A DNA stretch of 64,000 nt from Echinometra lucunter (lineage: Eukaryota > Echinodermata > Echinoidea > Camarodonta > Echinometridae), in assembly GCA_029962745.1 (NCBI GenBank), contig CM057171.1, forward strand, positions 522,472 through 586,471, read 5' to 3'. Below are positions 34,618 through 46,900 of the stretch, in pieces. Each line of letters opens with the position of its first letter. The stretch's first letter is position 1. A model generated the notes under the pieces. It saw only the letters and a list, made by a program, of their open reading frames with translations. It was not told where the DNA came from and ran no database searches. A program made the position numbers and the translations under genes.

Positions 34618-35031
34618 AAGCCAACGCACACTATACGATGTGTCTGCGATCCGATTTTGGAAAAAAATGTTACAGAATTTTTATATTTGAAACATTCATG
34701 ATCAAAGTTCTGAATGGGCGTATGAATAATGAAATGAAATTAAAAATTCAGGGCTATTGCAAGCCTCCTTGTGAAGGAATAAAAGTGAAGTTGATTCCGA
34801 ATCGTAGTGACGTCATAGCAATCATGCGATTCACTACGATTTGAAGCCAATTAAGCCTCTACTCCAACCACAAAGTTTGTAGTTAACCAAAATTTCGATT
34901 TTAGTATTCCAATCCTTTATTCCGAACTTCAAATAAGATAATTTCACTCGTTTAAACTTTCATATTAAATGCAAAATGCGATATGTTTGAAAATCGCGCT
35001 GCAGTCGGATCGTATATTGTGCGATGGGCTT
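34618..35031. mobile_element. MITE with about 42-bp imperfect terminal inverted repeats
   Basis: Left AAGCCAACGCACACTATACG and, inward from the right, AAGCCCATCGCACAATATAC continue in parallel through GATCCGA to GATTTT. No coding capacity. Confidence 0.7.
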
Positions 35032-35403
35032 GACACAAATTTTGGGCCTTGATTCTGGTATACATTTACGGTGTCAAAATCAGTCTTTCATTGTAAATAT
35101 TAGAGTACTTTTTGTATGATATGTTTCTATGAATTGAGCGCATTAGAAGAAATGTTTACCAATATCTTTTTGACAATCGCCCGGCCAGTTATACACAAAA
35201 TTGTTTGTAATTTAAAACTTGTATACATTTTGTAGATTATTACGGTGGATTTTGAAACAAAGTTATGCATATTTTGTTGTGGTTATGAATTTGCAATATA
35301 TTGAGCGTCTTGTCAATGAGATTGGCATTAATAGACCTTCCTGATAAACATTAAAAAAATCTGCAAGACCAAAAATTGAGGAGAAATATGTAACAATGTA
35401 GTC

Positions 35404-35835
35404 CTGGGGGTGTTTCATAAAGCTGTTCGTAAAGTTACGAATGACTTTACGAACGACTTGAATATGAAGTGCCAAATGGGATACCGAAAGTTTTTCCTGA
35501 CGTTTTAACAAATTGTGACTTCATTTCCCATTATCTCGATGAAATTGTAGCAAAAACTTGGTCAAAGTGTTTGTAAGGCTTTTTGCCACACTATTAAAGT
35601 CCCCTTAAAATCCACCTGGGACCAACTGCTGCTCTCTCATGGGAATGATCTAAACCAGTAAGTATCCCTCTCTATGCACATATGAAATAAAGTGTTCAAT
35701 TATGTATCAATGATTTTATATGAATTTTTCTTCAACTATGATGTCATCTTTGGTACGGGTTGGCGGAATCTCTGAAAATGAACGGATCTATGTACAGGCG
35801 TACGGCCCTACGAACAGCTTTATGAAACCCCCCTG
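35404..35835. mobile_element. GTTTCAT-type hairpin element (variant D)
   Basis: Ends CCTGGGGGTGTTTCATAAAG and CTTTATGAAACCCCCCTGG with an adjacent inverted pair AGCTGTTCGTA and TACGAACAGCT. About 430 bp, longer than the other members. Confidence 0.72.
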
Positions 35836-35899
35836 GTATATAAGGGTGTTGTTAACAGCATTTGGTGTAAGGAATGGACAAAATGAGGAGAGAGAGAGA

Positions 35900-35930
<31 letters not shown>

Positions 35931-36005
35931 CGTGATAGAGGGGATGTGTTAAGTTAAGAATTGGAAAGAGTGAAATGAGGGGGGGGGGTGGAGGAAGGGA
36001 TGTGT

Positions 36006-36182
36006 GAGTTGAAAAGTATAAGGTCCTGAATTTCGCATCGCCGGTCGTGAATTTCGCATCCGAGGTCCTGAATTTCGCATCGAGGGTCGTGAAATTCATG
36101 ACCTGGGACGCGATGTTCACGACCCGTGATGCGAAATTCAGGACCTGGGATGCGAAATTCACGTCGCACATGACCTGTTGTC
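36006..36182. repeat. Hairpin minisatellite of about 21-bp units
   Basis: Three direct units of GGTCSTGAATTTCGCATC (S = C or G) are followed, after a short centre near 36095-36110, by units of the complement (GATGCGAAATTCAGGACC). It repeats the direct-then-inverted design of 23322-23765 with an unrelated unit. Confidence 0.8.
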
Positions 36183-36373
36183 GAGCGTACTTCAGGGCCA
36201 CCATAGTATATACCTGAGGAAGGAAAAAATCAGAGTGGCGGAAAAGAAGATTAGGAATGAAAATAGAAAGTAATGGAAGAAACAGAGGAGAAAAGAGCGT
36301 AAGAGAAGGAGGATGTGGAAATAGAGAGGGACGTTGCTTACTGAGCCTTGCTCTTTGTTAAACTTGGTAATCC

Positions 36374-36487
36374 GGGCCCATATTTATGAAACCTTCATAG
36401 GCCTAGTTGTCACCTAACTGTGTACTATGGCCTATAATTATGTAATTAGTTGACTACTACTTAGTAAGGCTTCATGAATATGGGCCC
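36374..36487. mobile_element. Short palindromic element with GGGCCCATATTTATGAA ends
   Basis: 114 bp with outer inverted repeats GGGCCCATATTTATGAA and TTCATGAATATGGGCCC. A further inner pair is weak. Similar in style to the GTTTCAT elements. Confidence 0.65.
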
Positions 36488-37183
36488 TGGTTGGTAATTG
36501 TGTCTCTTGTAAACTCAGTGTAATGATATCAATTTATTTCACTATATCCCATTGGCATGATTGGTATCCACATTAACGATACTGCTCAAATACATCTGAA
36601 ATGGGCTTGACCTTCGCTCGACTGTCCCGTGATCCTATTGGCAACGCGTGGTGCATCCATGGCAACAATATACCTCCACATCGCCCCGGTTCAGTTGTCC
36701 CTCAATTCTCTTCTGTTCACCTCACTGATTTGGACTTCACATGCAAGACCGCGTTCTCACTAACTCGTAACAAAACTTCTTCCTATTCATTCGGCGGACC
36801 CGTATCAGGTTCACTATCTTATTTATTCATTAATTACGTTTTATTTAAGCAAGGGTAGTCTTTTCAAAGTCTAAATGCCATCTTTAAAATAAGAGCCAAG
36901 TGTACATACTTCTAAAGAAATTGGACAATGTTAAAAACACAAACATAAGAATAAACCCCTAAAAATAATATTAATAAGCACAGGTAATAAATACTAAATG
37001 GGAAAGAGTAAGACTGAAATAATAACATGAGACTGAGTATAAACAGAAAAAGGTACAACAAGCTAACAAACAAAAATAAAGACTAAGAACAAAACAAAAA
37101 AAAAATATGCTACCACAATGATTCCCTTAAGCTATATGACTTTTATCTCACTTAATATTTAAAAGGCTTTTCACTGGGGATCA

Positions 37184-37346
37184 GAGGGGTGTTTCATCAA
37201 CATTTCTCGTCTGACAAGCTGTCAGATCTGACATCTTTCCTTGATTTTGATTGGCTGAGAAGCATCGTTACTATGGCAACTGTCGGATAAAACAGACTTT
37301 GACGGATAAGACATCCGACAAGTCCTTTCATGAAACGCTTCCCTGG
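37184..37346. mobile_element. GTTTCAT-type hairpin element (family B, copy 1)
   Basis: Ends GGTGTTTCATCAACATT and TCATGAAACGCTTCC; inner block TGACAAGCTGTCAGATCTGA. The inverse-orientation copy is at 53524-53686. Confidence 0.75.
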
Positions 37347-38461
37347 GGTTCGATCACAAATCAAGAAGGTTTTTTCCCCATAATGATGTTGTCCCTCTCG
37401 ACCTATAAGTGTGAATGATACCCGGCAAAGACGACTTACACCCTGCTCATATTTCAATTACCATGGTTACCCGGCCTCGGAGGAACGGCATGAATATTGA
37501 TAAGATTTATATATTATCATAACCATCATCGTCAACAGTATATTGGCTCTTAAGCCGATTTTTGCTCCACAATATCATAATAACATCATACCGGATGAAA
37601 TCAAAACTTATACAGACGTCCCCATTTGTCTTCGCTTGTCAACAGGTATACCATGTTGCCAAATGGTTGGCACAGGGTAACTTGTACATAGTTATATCAT
37701 CAACATACACAGTAATTTGAACATAATACCATCCAATTACCATGGCTTTACCATGGGTACCGTGGATTTTTTTTATTATTATTATTATCATTATTATTAC
37801 TAAGGGTTTCGATCCATTAGAATCTGGTTTTCTAACGGATGGCTTTGCGTGTGAACGCCCCGGCCAGAAAAATATAGGGAGCCTAAGCTTTATTGAGGGG
37901 GCCGGAGTGGGCGACTTTCTATAGTTATTGATTATCCGCCTTTGATGGCATTCAAAAAGGAGGACAGTAGGCCTAAATGATTCACTGAATGGATACAATA
38001 GAATAGACGAAAAACACACTGAAGGATACCGACCAACTCGGGTTGGAAATCATTCGAGCTGAGAGGTCTTGGGACTCGTCCAAAGGTTGAGACTGAAACT
38101 GTCCAGAGTGTTTACCATTGGTTTGTTTTGTAATTGATTTCTGTCATGCCGTTGTATTTCATGCTTATGATATTACAGAGACTGTATCCACAATAAAGCA
38201 GGATAGTGACGCCAAAAGGAATAGGATTACAACGTAAAGGTAAAGCGATTTAACTCGACCTTCGTCCGAGAGGAGGCCGATTTGTTCTTGGGTTGACTTG
38301 TCCTGGTTCGGTGTTTACAATCGCCTAGTAGTAACACATGCTAAACAATATTAGAAGTGACCACAAAAGTTAAACCAGTGGATTTTCAACCTGGAAAATT
38401 ACCATCCATTGCTACCAGAATGTAAGTACATTGTTTTACTTGAACATTTAACCGAGGAATT

Positions 38462-38662
38462 ATGTTTCACATAAAAGCTACTCCTTACCCTCTTCGAAAT
38501 GAGAATAATATATGTTTACCTAAACCGAAAACTAATAGTTGTAGAAGGTCTTTCTCGTATATAGCTGCCTCTGAATATAACCGAATCCCTTTATATGTGC
38601 GTAACGTCACCACTTTCAATTCATTCAAATGTACCTCTATGAAATATATTTGTGCTATTTGA
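38462..38662 (+). mobile_element. LINE C-terminal remnant
   Basis: The frame contains NSCRRSFSYIAASEYNRIP and LYVRNVTTFNSFK, resembling the RSFS..GA..WN.LP and DSLNSFK signatures near the end of LINE proteins, with the Trp replaced by Tyr. Short and degraded. Confidence 0.55.
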
Positions 38663-39505
38663 AAAAAAGACTTTGATTTGAACCTAGGGAGTGAGGGGGG
38701 TTGTAGGACATTACGTATACATGGGTATTTGTTTTGGGGTCTTTTATTGTTGTTGTTGTTTTTAAATTTTTGGTCATCTTCCTATACGTAAGGTAATCAT
38801 TCTATCATTCAAGTAAACTGGCTCCATGGAAGACCAGCAGCAATATGTTATTGCAGCTGATTATGGACTACCAGCCGTATGTTTTATTTACTACATTACC
38901 TTTACCACTTTATATATTGTAGCTATAACCACTATATTTTGTGTATATGTATTTTATTTGTGTCATTTTATATACGGAAATAAAACAAACAAACAAATTG
39001 CAGATGTCCATAAAGATTGTATGAACATGATGAATCTAAACTAAAGGTGGTCGGTGTAATATTTCATTGTCAAATGAAAGTAGTTTTATAATCGTCGTTG
39101 TTTGTCGCTACAGGTTTTTTGGGTTTTTTTTTTTTTGTTTTGTTTTGTTTTGTGTTTTTTTTTTTGGGGGGGGTGTTTTTGTTCTGTTTTCCCCCAATTT
39201 TTTATACCATCTATCTCTGTCATACGCGTGTATGATGTATTTTCAACTATTAACACATTCACGCATATGCGACGATCTCTGGAAATGACGGGGTTTTAGG
39301 AAGATGAACCTGGATTCTGGATATGAGCCTTTATGACATTCATCATATCACTCTTCTCTGACATACAGTAGATCATGGATTCAAGTTTAAGTAGACAACC
39401 AAGGCAACCAAAGTTTATCTAATTTCAACTCGTTCAGAGATGTCCTTCACAATCAAACTTGAAAGAGCACAATACATTTCATTGCCTATTTTCCATAGGC
39501 CTTTA

Positions 39506-39933
39506 CAGGGGGCGTAGACAGCAGGGGGGGGTGAGGGGTATGCATCCCCCACCTTGTGAGGTGGGGTATGACATGTACAATCATCCCCCCCCCCCAGGTT
39601 TTAGGGAAGGATGTTTGCTTACAATTAAACTGAATTAACATGTTTAGAAATGTTAGGAACAGCAGTAATGATAATGATAATTATCATCATTATAATATCA
39701 AAAATAACAACAACAACAATAATAACAATGATAATAATAATGATAATAATAATAAGAAATGTATTAGTATTATCATGCTTATGATAATAATAATAGTTAT
39801 CATCATCATCATCATCATCGTCAATGTGACTGAAATGCCGATTACTATCATAACTATATTGATCATTATTCTGATTTTTTTTTTAAGTCGATCATCCCCC
39901 CCCCCCCGGTTTAAGAACCTGTCTACGCCTCTG
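39506..39933. mobile_element. Non-autonomous hAT-type element with 8-bp target duplication
   Basis: GGCCTTTA occurs at 39498-39505 and again at 39934-39941, directly bordering termini CAGGGGGCGTAGACAG and CTGTCTACGCCTCTG. An 8-bp duplication and CAG-type ends define the hAT superfamily. The 428-bp interior is AAT/ATC-rich with poly-C and has no transposase. Confidence 0.88.
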
Positions 39934-40369
39934 GGCCTTTAAACTGTTATCCTTTTGAGACAAACCAATGAGGCTCATAATTGGCATGCATCTTATAAAG
40001 TCAAAAGCAGCCAGTAACCAATATAATTATATGCCATATCCATTTAGATTGGTGCTGTTACGTTACATTTCAGTACTGTCTCTCATTTCTTTATTTAAAA
40101 AATGCATATCATTTCTTTCAAAATCATTCAAAATGAACATCATGTATTATCGTTAGATAGATAGATTGCTAGATCGATAAATGGAGTAAATGATTGAATG
40201 AATGAATGGATATATAGAAAAATAAATAAGTAAATAAGTAAATAAATGGCTATTTCCGATACACCTTTTGTCATTATTTTTTTCAGTGATGAAGAAAAGA
40301 AAAGAGAAAGTTGTGTCTTTTCTCCTTAATTTCATTCATGATTAGATATCCAGACAGTGACATTAGGTG

Positions 40370-40900
40370 ATGGGTTCGGGATCTAGTAAAGGCTCAGGGT
40401 CACGCCAACCTCAGAATGGTGCCAACAGAAGAGACGGAGGGGGTACCTCATCCTCCCAACCTACCCCTAAACGGACGGGATGGGAATGGTTCGAAATCAA
40501 CTTCGGTACTATGGAATTAGCTGACGACTCCGACGATGATGTCGATGTGGGTGATGACGCTCCAGCTTTGGAGACCTCTCCAGCACCGGAACCGACAGCG
40601 GGAGATGGAGGAGGAGCTGGCAATGCAACGAGCACGGATCCAGGTGTGCCTGCGACTGGAGGGGAAGGAACAGGTGGAGATGGAGGATCGGGAGAAGGAG
40701 GCGACGCGTCTCCAGCACAACCATCGAGAGAAGCAGCAGAGCCTACAGAGGGAGAACCGACCGGAGATCCATCAGGGACTGCTCCAGCTACAGATCCTGC
40801 CCCTGCTCCTGCTCCTGCCCCTGCTCCTACTCCTGCTAAGCCGGCTGCTCCTGATCTGAACGACCTACCGTCACTTTCTGTCACCGGTGTTAAACTCCAT
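40370..40900 (+). CDS. Transglutaminase B exon 1 (myristoylation motif and Pro/Ala/Glu extension)
   Basis: One uninterrupted exon encodes the whole 177-residue extension that gene A splits over two exons. Order: MGSGSSKG, a Ser/Gln-rich part, [20 protein letters not shown], an acidic and Gly-rich middle, an (Ala-Pro)n run and the conserved [12 protein letters not shown]. The donor is CAT|GTAAGT. Confidence 0.88.
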
Positions 40901-43900
40901 GTAAGTATTACCATGCACTTTATCTTCGCACTTCCAATGAAAATTTTCAGGATATCGACAGAGTTAATACGCTATTACTGGACTGAACAAAAATGATTTT
41001 CGAAAATCAAAGAAATAAGTTGTAAAGTTGCCACAGGTATTATTCTCAGCTTGTATATGTTATTCCCACGACATTTTGCTTAAATGCTAGAATTTTTGTG
41101 TTGGGGAAAAGATGTTATCACTAATATCATGAAAATCATATCATGACTACAGTATCAGTTAATTTCTCACTGTATATTCATTTTGTGAGCATGATTTCAG
41201 GTCTATTTTTGATTGATTTCAGGAACTAGAGAATGCGCAGGCGCATCACACAGATGAGTTTGAACAGGACATGAGCAGGGATCCTGACCTGATTGTAAGG
41301 AGAGGTCAAGTGTTCACAATGGAGGTCAATCTCAACCGGAAGTACTACCCAGAAATAGAAGAAATTGTCCTACGATTCGTAGCTAAATGTAAGGAAATAC
41401 ATTTTATGATATTGTCATCAGATGTTCTTTTGAAAGATATTTTGAGAGAAATACTCATTTAATCCAGAGATACAATTAATAGCTTAAGTTGAGATAATGC
41501 CATTAAGAAAACACATCCCGAGTTGGCGGTTCTCAATCAAAATTAAACATTGGTGCTGGTCGCTTAATGACGCATGCAGACTGTGGGGTTGTAATTTAAA
41601 AGTAGATAAAATGACATTTCACGTTAAATACTTGCAATGCAGTGATTTACAAATGTACAAGTTTGTCATGACTGTACAATCGAATCCCTTATTTCAGAAT
41701 CAAAGTGATCAGTGGCATTAATTTTGACTTTAATTTAATATTTAATGCTTTTCAGCAAAGATACCTACGAGGCCTACAAATGGAACCTTGATATCCCTAC
41801 CTCTACATGGAAAGTTTGAAGAAGGAGAATGGAGCGTAAAAATTGATGCAGTAGAGGAGAAATCGGTCAAGGTAGAGGTTTTTTTTTTTTTTCATTATCT
41901 ATGACATTCTCATACCCCTTTCTCCGTCACTCGTATCGTGCTTAATTATTATAACGTCCCTCCATCAGTCTTTTGGCCCCTCAACGCCCCCCCCCCTCTC
42001 TCTCTCTCTCATTCTCTTTCTCTTTCTATCTTTATCTCTTTCTCTCTTCATTGTCTCTCTGACTGATTCAAACAGCTATCATCATATTTTTTAATGTTTC
42101 TGCTCTTATGGCTCTTATATATTTCTTATTGGCTCCACAGGTATCAGTGAAGAGCGCCCCCACAGCCATAGTTGGCCAATACAACCTTAAAGTCTTGGTG
42201 AAGTACCTCAAGTCCGGTGTGCGACGCGAGTTCGCTCAGAAGAAGAAGGTGATCACCATGCTCTTCAACCCTTGGTGCGACAAGGACTCGGTCTTCCTCG
42301 AGAAGGACGACGAACGGAAGGAGTATATCCTCGAGGATGTCGGCCTGATATGGCGTGGGTCGTACAAGAACTTCCACGCCAAGAAGTGGAACTTTGGACA
42401 GTTTGACCTGGATGTTAGGGAAGTAGTCTTCCAGCTTCTTGAGGATCATATCAAGGCTGAGGACAGGTGGAACCCGATAAAGGTGAGCGGTGCAATAGAG
42501 TCGGAACCTGACGTCTGTCTTCTTTGCGGTGACTGATGCTTATGATGATCATTGCCATCGAGTGAATTTTCATAAAACAAGGGCCCGACTAGTTCTGACT
42601 GGTCCGCACTAGCAAGTGTGATAAGAACTCTCTTATGATTAGTACCATTGCTTAATTGTCCATAGTGCATCATAACTCGGGTCAGTGATACTCTTTAGCC
42701 ACCCGTTGGGGAAATTGAGGTAATTGAATCAAATGTGGATGAGTCACAATCTGGCTACTGCCTTGTATCTTCACCTGAGGTCTCGAGAAGCTTTCTGTCA
42801 ACCGGGAAGCCCCCAAAACTTGTACGTTCACTACAAGAAAATATGACAAGATAAATATTCAGAAGTTCCTGCCTGTCTCCACATTTTTAGGTGTCTCGAG
42901 TGATGTCCTCCATTATCAACGATTCCGGCCGAGGACCTGCAGGCGTGTTGGTGGGTAATTGGAGTGGTTACTACGACGATGGTACCAGTCCTACCAAGTG
43001 GAACGGGAGTGTGGCTATTTTAGAGGAGTACAAGGAAACAGCACAGCCGGTGATGTAAGTATAGTGCGCATGTCGAAATTCTAGCTGTTGTCAGTTTTGA
43101 TATTTTTTTTCTCTCATGAGCTCAAGAAAAAGGAAATGTGTCTCTGTTATCAGAATTAAATTAAACCATTTGGAACTGATGAGATAATTCAGTTGTCAAG
43201 AAAAGCTTGATCATGTTGATAGGATATTTTCATGTGTGGCTCCCTCACAGGTATGGCCAGTGCTGGGTGTTCTCAGGAGTCTTCACCACCATTCTGCGTT
43301 GCCTCGGTATTCCCGCGCGTAGCGTTACCAACTTCTCCTCTGCACACGACACTGATGACAACATGACAATCGACAAGTACGTTGACCTCTGGGGCAATGA
43401 TCTCAAGAAAGGTCATGACTCTGTCTGGAACTTTCACGTCTGGAATGAGGCCTGGATGACTAGACCGGACCTTGATTCTGGACTAGGCGGATGGCAAGCT
43501 GTCGACTCTACACCACAAGAAACTAGTGATGGTATGCATCCTTATAATTCCGTGAATACTGTCAGTTTACAATATTTCTCTTTCTTTGGCGAGTTAAACT
43601 AAGCTTAAAATGTCAAAATTAGCATTTTCAATAGTCATGAAGAGGAATCGCGTTTAAAATCATCCTTTGATCACTGCGGAAGTTCTTTGTGTTCAGTAGT
43701 TCTACATCATTTTTGTGCGTCCTATATCAAATTTCTGTTTGAGATTAGCTGTCATCTCGCAGATGAGACCTCGGAACAACGGTACCTGGGAAAAACTGTA
43801 ATCATCCAATTGCAATCTAACCTAAATTTGTTGTCTCTTGATATTGTCTTTACCCTGACCAGGTGAATTCCAGTGCGGTCCTGCACCTGTAATTGCTGTC

Positions 43901-46900
43901 AAACGAGGTCTGGTCAATCAAGGACATGACACAAGGTATGTAGTATCATATATTATAGTTAACTATATTCATAATCCTACCTAGATGCAAGGCAATGCAG
44001 ACCATGAGGCACAAACTAAGCCAAAATTACTGTTTTGAACCTGATGCCAACCGTGACCCTCTTGGAATATTAATCAACCGGTCCTATTATCCACTGGTCA
44101 CACTGTCCATTGCTCCTACTGTCCTGTTCACCGTACAGAAAATACATCATCATACATAACACTGACCATACCCTTACAACGAAAGGACTTCGACCAGAGA
44201 GTTTTTCCATGGCTCAAGTTTCTAGGAATACCGTGTAATTGTAATATTTCTGAAGATGAAATTTATTCTCACCGGGTTTTTTTTTTTTTCTTCAGGTTTG
44301 TATTTGCTGAGGTGAATGCCGACAGGGTGACATGGGAGGTGAGGAAGGGGAGACACAACCCCAATGATCCCATGTCAGCCAAGTTCAAACATATCAGTCT
44401 CTCAAAGAACTCGGTTGGTAGGAACATCAGCACCAAGGCTGTAGGCAGCGATGCAAGGAACGATGTCACGTCGGAGTATAAGTTCGCCGAAGGTAAGACA
44501 GGGAGATTTGAAATGAACCTTGATCGTTGCACCAATCAACTGGTACTGGAGTATCACCTGATCGAAAATAATAAAAGCTGATAGACTCCAACTTTTGATT
44601 TGGTTGGTTCCGTTTTGGTTTCAGAAAATATAGAGCTCATAAAGGTGAATAAAATCTGCCCCATAAATTCTTAAGACTGATAGAAGTTTTGATTAATCCA
44701 CCAATAAAAATTTTCTGTATCATTTCTAATTTCTATTTTCATCTTATTTCAAGATGTTAATCTTCTCCGCGTAATCTTCTCATGGTTACGGACAAAGAAA
44801 AAAAAACAGCTTATTTTCAAATTCCTAACATGTAGGATCGGAAGAGGAACGTGCGGCGGTCATGAACGCGGTCAACAAGGGCATGAGCCGCGGTGTTTAC
44901 CGCGAAGATGGATCGGTGGATGACGTGGTCTTTGTCATCGATGACATCCAGAATGTATGGATCGGCGAGGACTTCAACATCAGAATTAAGACGACAAATA
45001 AGTGCGATAAAGATCGGACAGTTTTCATGAAGGCTAACGTCGAAAGTTGTTACTACACAGGTACTGGGTAGTTTCGTGTAGGAAATTCCCACCTTGAAGT
45101 CTGAAAGATATACTTGGCATGGCTAAATTCAGGCATGGGTTAGAATGAGGGAGGTGGGTGTGTGTTATACCACTGCCACTTATAAGCGACTGCTAAATCT
45201 CTTCCTTTGTTTGAATTGACTGTAAACATTTCGGTTCTTGTAATATGATTTGTGTACGGTTTTTTTTAGCACCCCCAAAAATCCGATTTTCATTTTAAAC
45301 CTGTGATGTTCTCATAATATTAATATTCGGTTTTTATACAGCGCAAATTACAATTAAGTCTCTAAGCGCTATGGAAAAGAAGAAATGCGAGAAGAAGTGA
45401 GCATAGAAGAAATGAAATAGTATGTGAAACAGAACATAACAGCATGCAAAAATATCTAATTTACATGTACACGACATTGTATTAGGCTACGATATTAAGC
45501 TTCAAAAAGATAAGATTTTAACCAAGACTTAAACTGATCAAGAGAAGAGCATTCTGCGACATTACTAGGGAGTTTATTTGAGGGACTGTATGTTGAAGTG
45601 CTCTGTGCTCATATGATATTGTAGATACCGTAAGGGGGACAAACAATTGTCTGGAACTATATGGAACAATTGTCTGGAATTGTCTGGACCTCGAAATACT
45701 GAATAATTTTCTCATCCCATTATTTATTTTTAAGGTATTGCTATGGAATCGATCAAGCGTGAAAAGTTGAAGTTTAAGATCGGTCCCGGGGAGACAATCG
45801 AGAATGAGGTTTCCATCAAAGTCGATGATTACCTTGGCAAGATCGACGACCAGGGACTGCTCTCAGTTTTCGGCATCGTATCAGTCAAGGTTAGTTCTGA
45901 CCTTTGCTTTAATCTAAGCACATTTTCTCTGGAGATGTTTTGTCCTGCCGACCATTAATCCGGCGATGTTTGGCCCGGTTTATTTCATTACAACCATGAT
46001 GTAGGATGGGGATGGCTATACTATCAGGGCATGATTACGGTTATGATTCAAACTGGGATTTCAGGTCCATTATGAGGTTCGGTAAAGTGTTTGATTTGTG
46101 TATGTGAAATTTTGACAGCAGAACCGGTAAACAAAGGGAGGCGCATCCTGAATTGTCCAAATGGAGGTAGAAAATTTGTTCGGACATTGATTATCTTTTT
46201 TGGTCAGCCGGAGCCCTGGCTTTAAAGCCAGTGAGTAACTTTTAAAAATCTGATCTGCATGGCCCTGGCCTACATGCTATCAGTGTATGTAATATTGTGT
46301 TGGTATGAAGCCCTGAAAAAGCGTCATCATGTGCTTCGCAAAGAGTGAAAATATACAAATATGCCAGACATTTTGCCACAGACTGCACACCCAAGGCCAG
46401 GAGGGTATTCAGCGGTAGATATTTTTATTATAACATATTATATATTCAAAAACTTTTGTATTCCTGGCTGTTTATTTATCTCTATGAACATCTTTCTACA
46501 ACGCAGGTTAAGAGCCTCTATAGAACCTTCTTTTCACAGAGGGTAGTAGTCGTTCAAATGAAATGGATTTTTGTTTCTATTATCAGGAGACAAGCAGTAC
46601 AGCCACGATACAAGACGAGATCAGACTGAAGATCCCTGACCTAGAGGTCAAGGGTGAGGTCAGTGGGTCAGAAGTCAAACTCACCATAGAGTTCATGAAC
46701 CCTCTACAGAGAACCCTGATGGACTGCGAGTTTGTGGTGGAAGCTCCCAAACTGGTCAAACCATTCACTGTTAAACATCCGTAAGTGACTTGATATTTCA
46801 TAGATGTCACCGAAAAGTTAGGCTTCAGCCCTAAAACGCCTAGATTTCACGAGACCTAATTACGCGGTAAAAAATGCGATCAAAACCGCTGCGGCAGTAT

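Larger units (their letters stand above)
31894..40369. other. Spacer between the transglutaminase genes
   Basis: About 8.5 kb without a convincing host gene. It holds AAAT repeats (32220-32330), poly-C runs (32201-32216, 34484-34518), inverted-repeat elements at 33904, 34618, 35404, 36374, 37184 and 39506, a hairpin minisatellite at 36006 and a LINE remnant near 38462. An open frame at 36601-36858 was not recognised. The 3' end of gene A and the promoter of gene B should lie at its two edges but were not resolved. Confidence 0.7.

Noticed and set aside
36601..36858. 85-codon plus-strand frame without repeats
   Set aside because: No recognised domain, no supporting splice phase or neighbours; left unannotated for lack of evidence.
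40411..40914. 167-codon minus-strand frame
   Set aside because: Antisense shadow of the GC-rich, low-complexity exon 1 of transglutaminase B.
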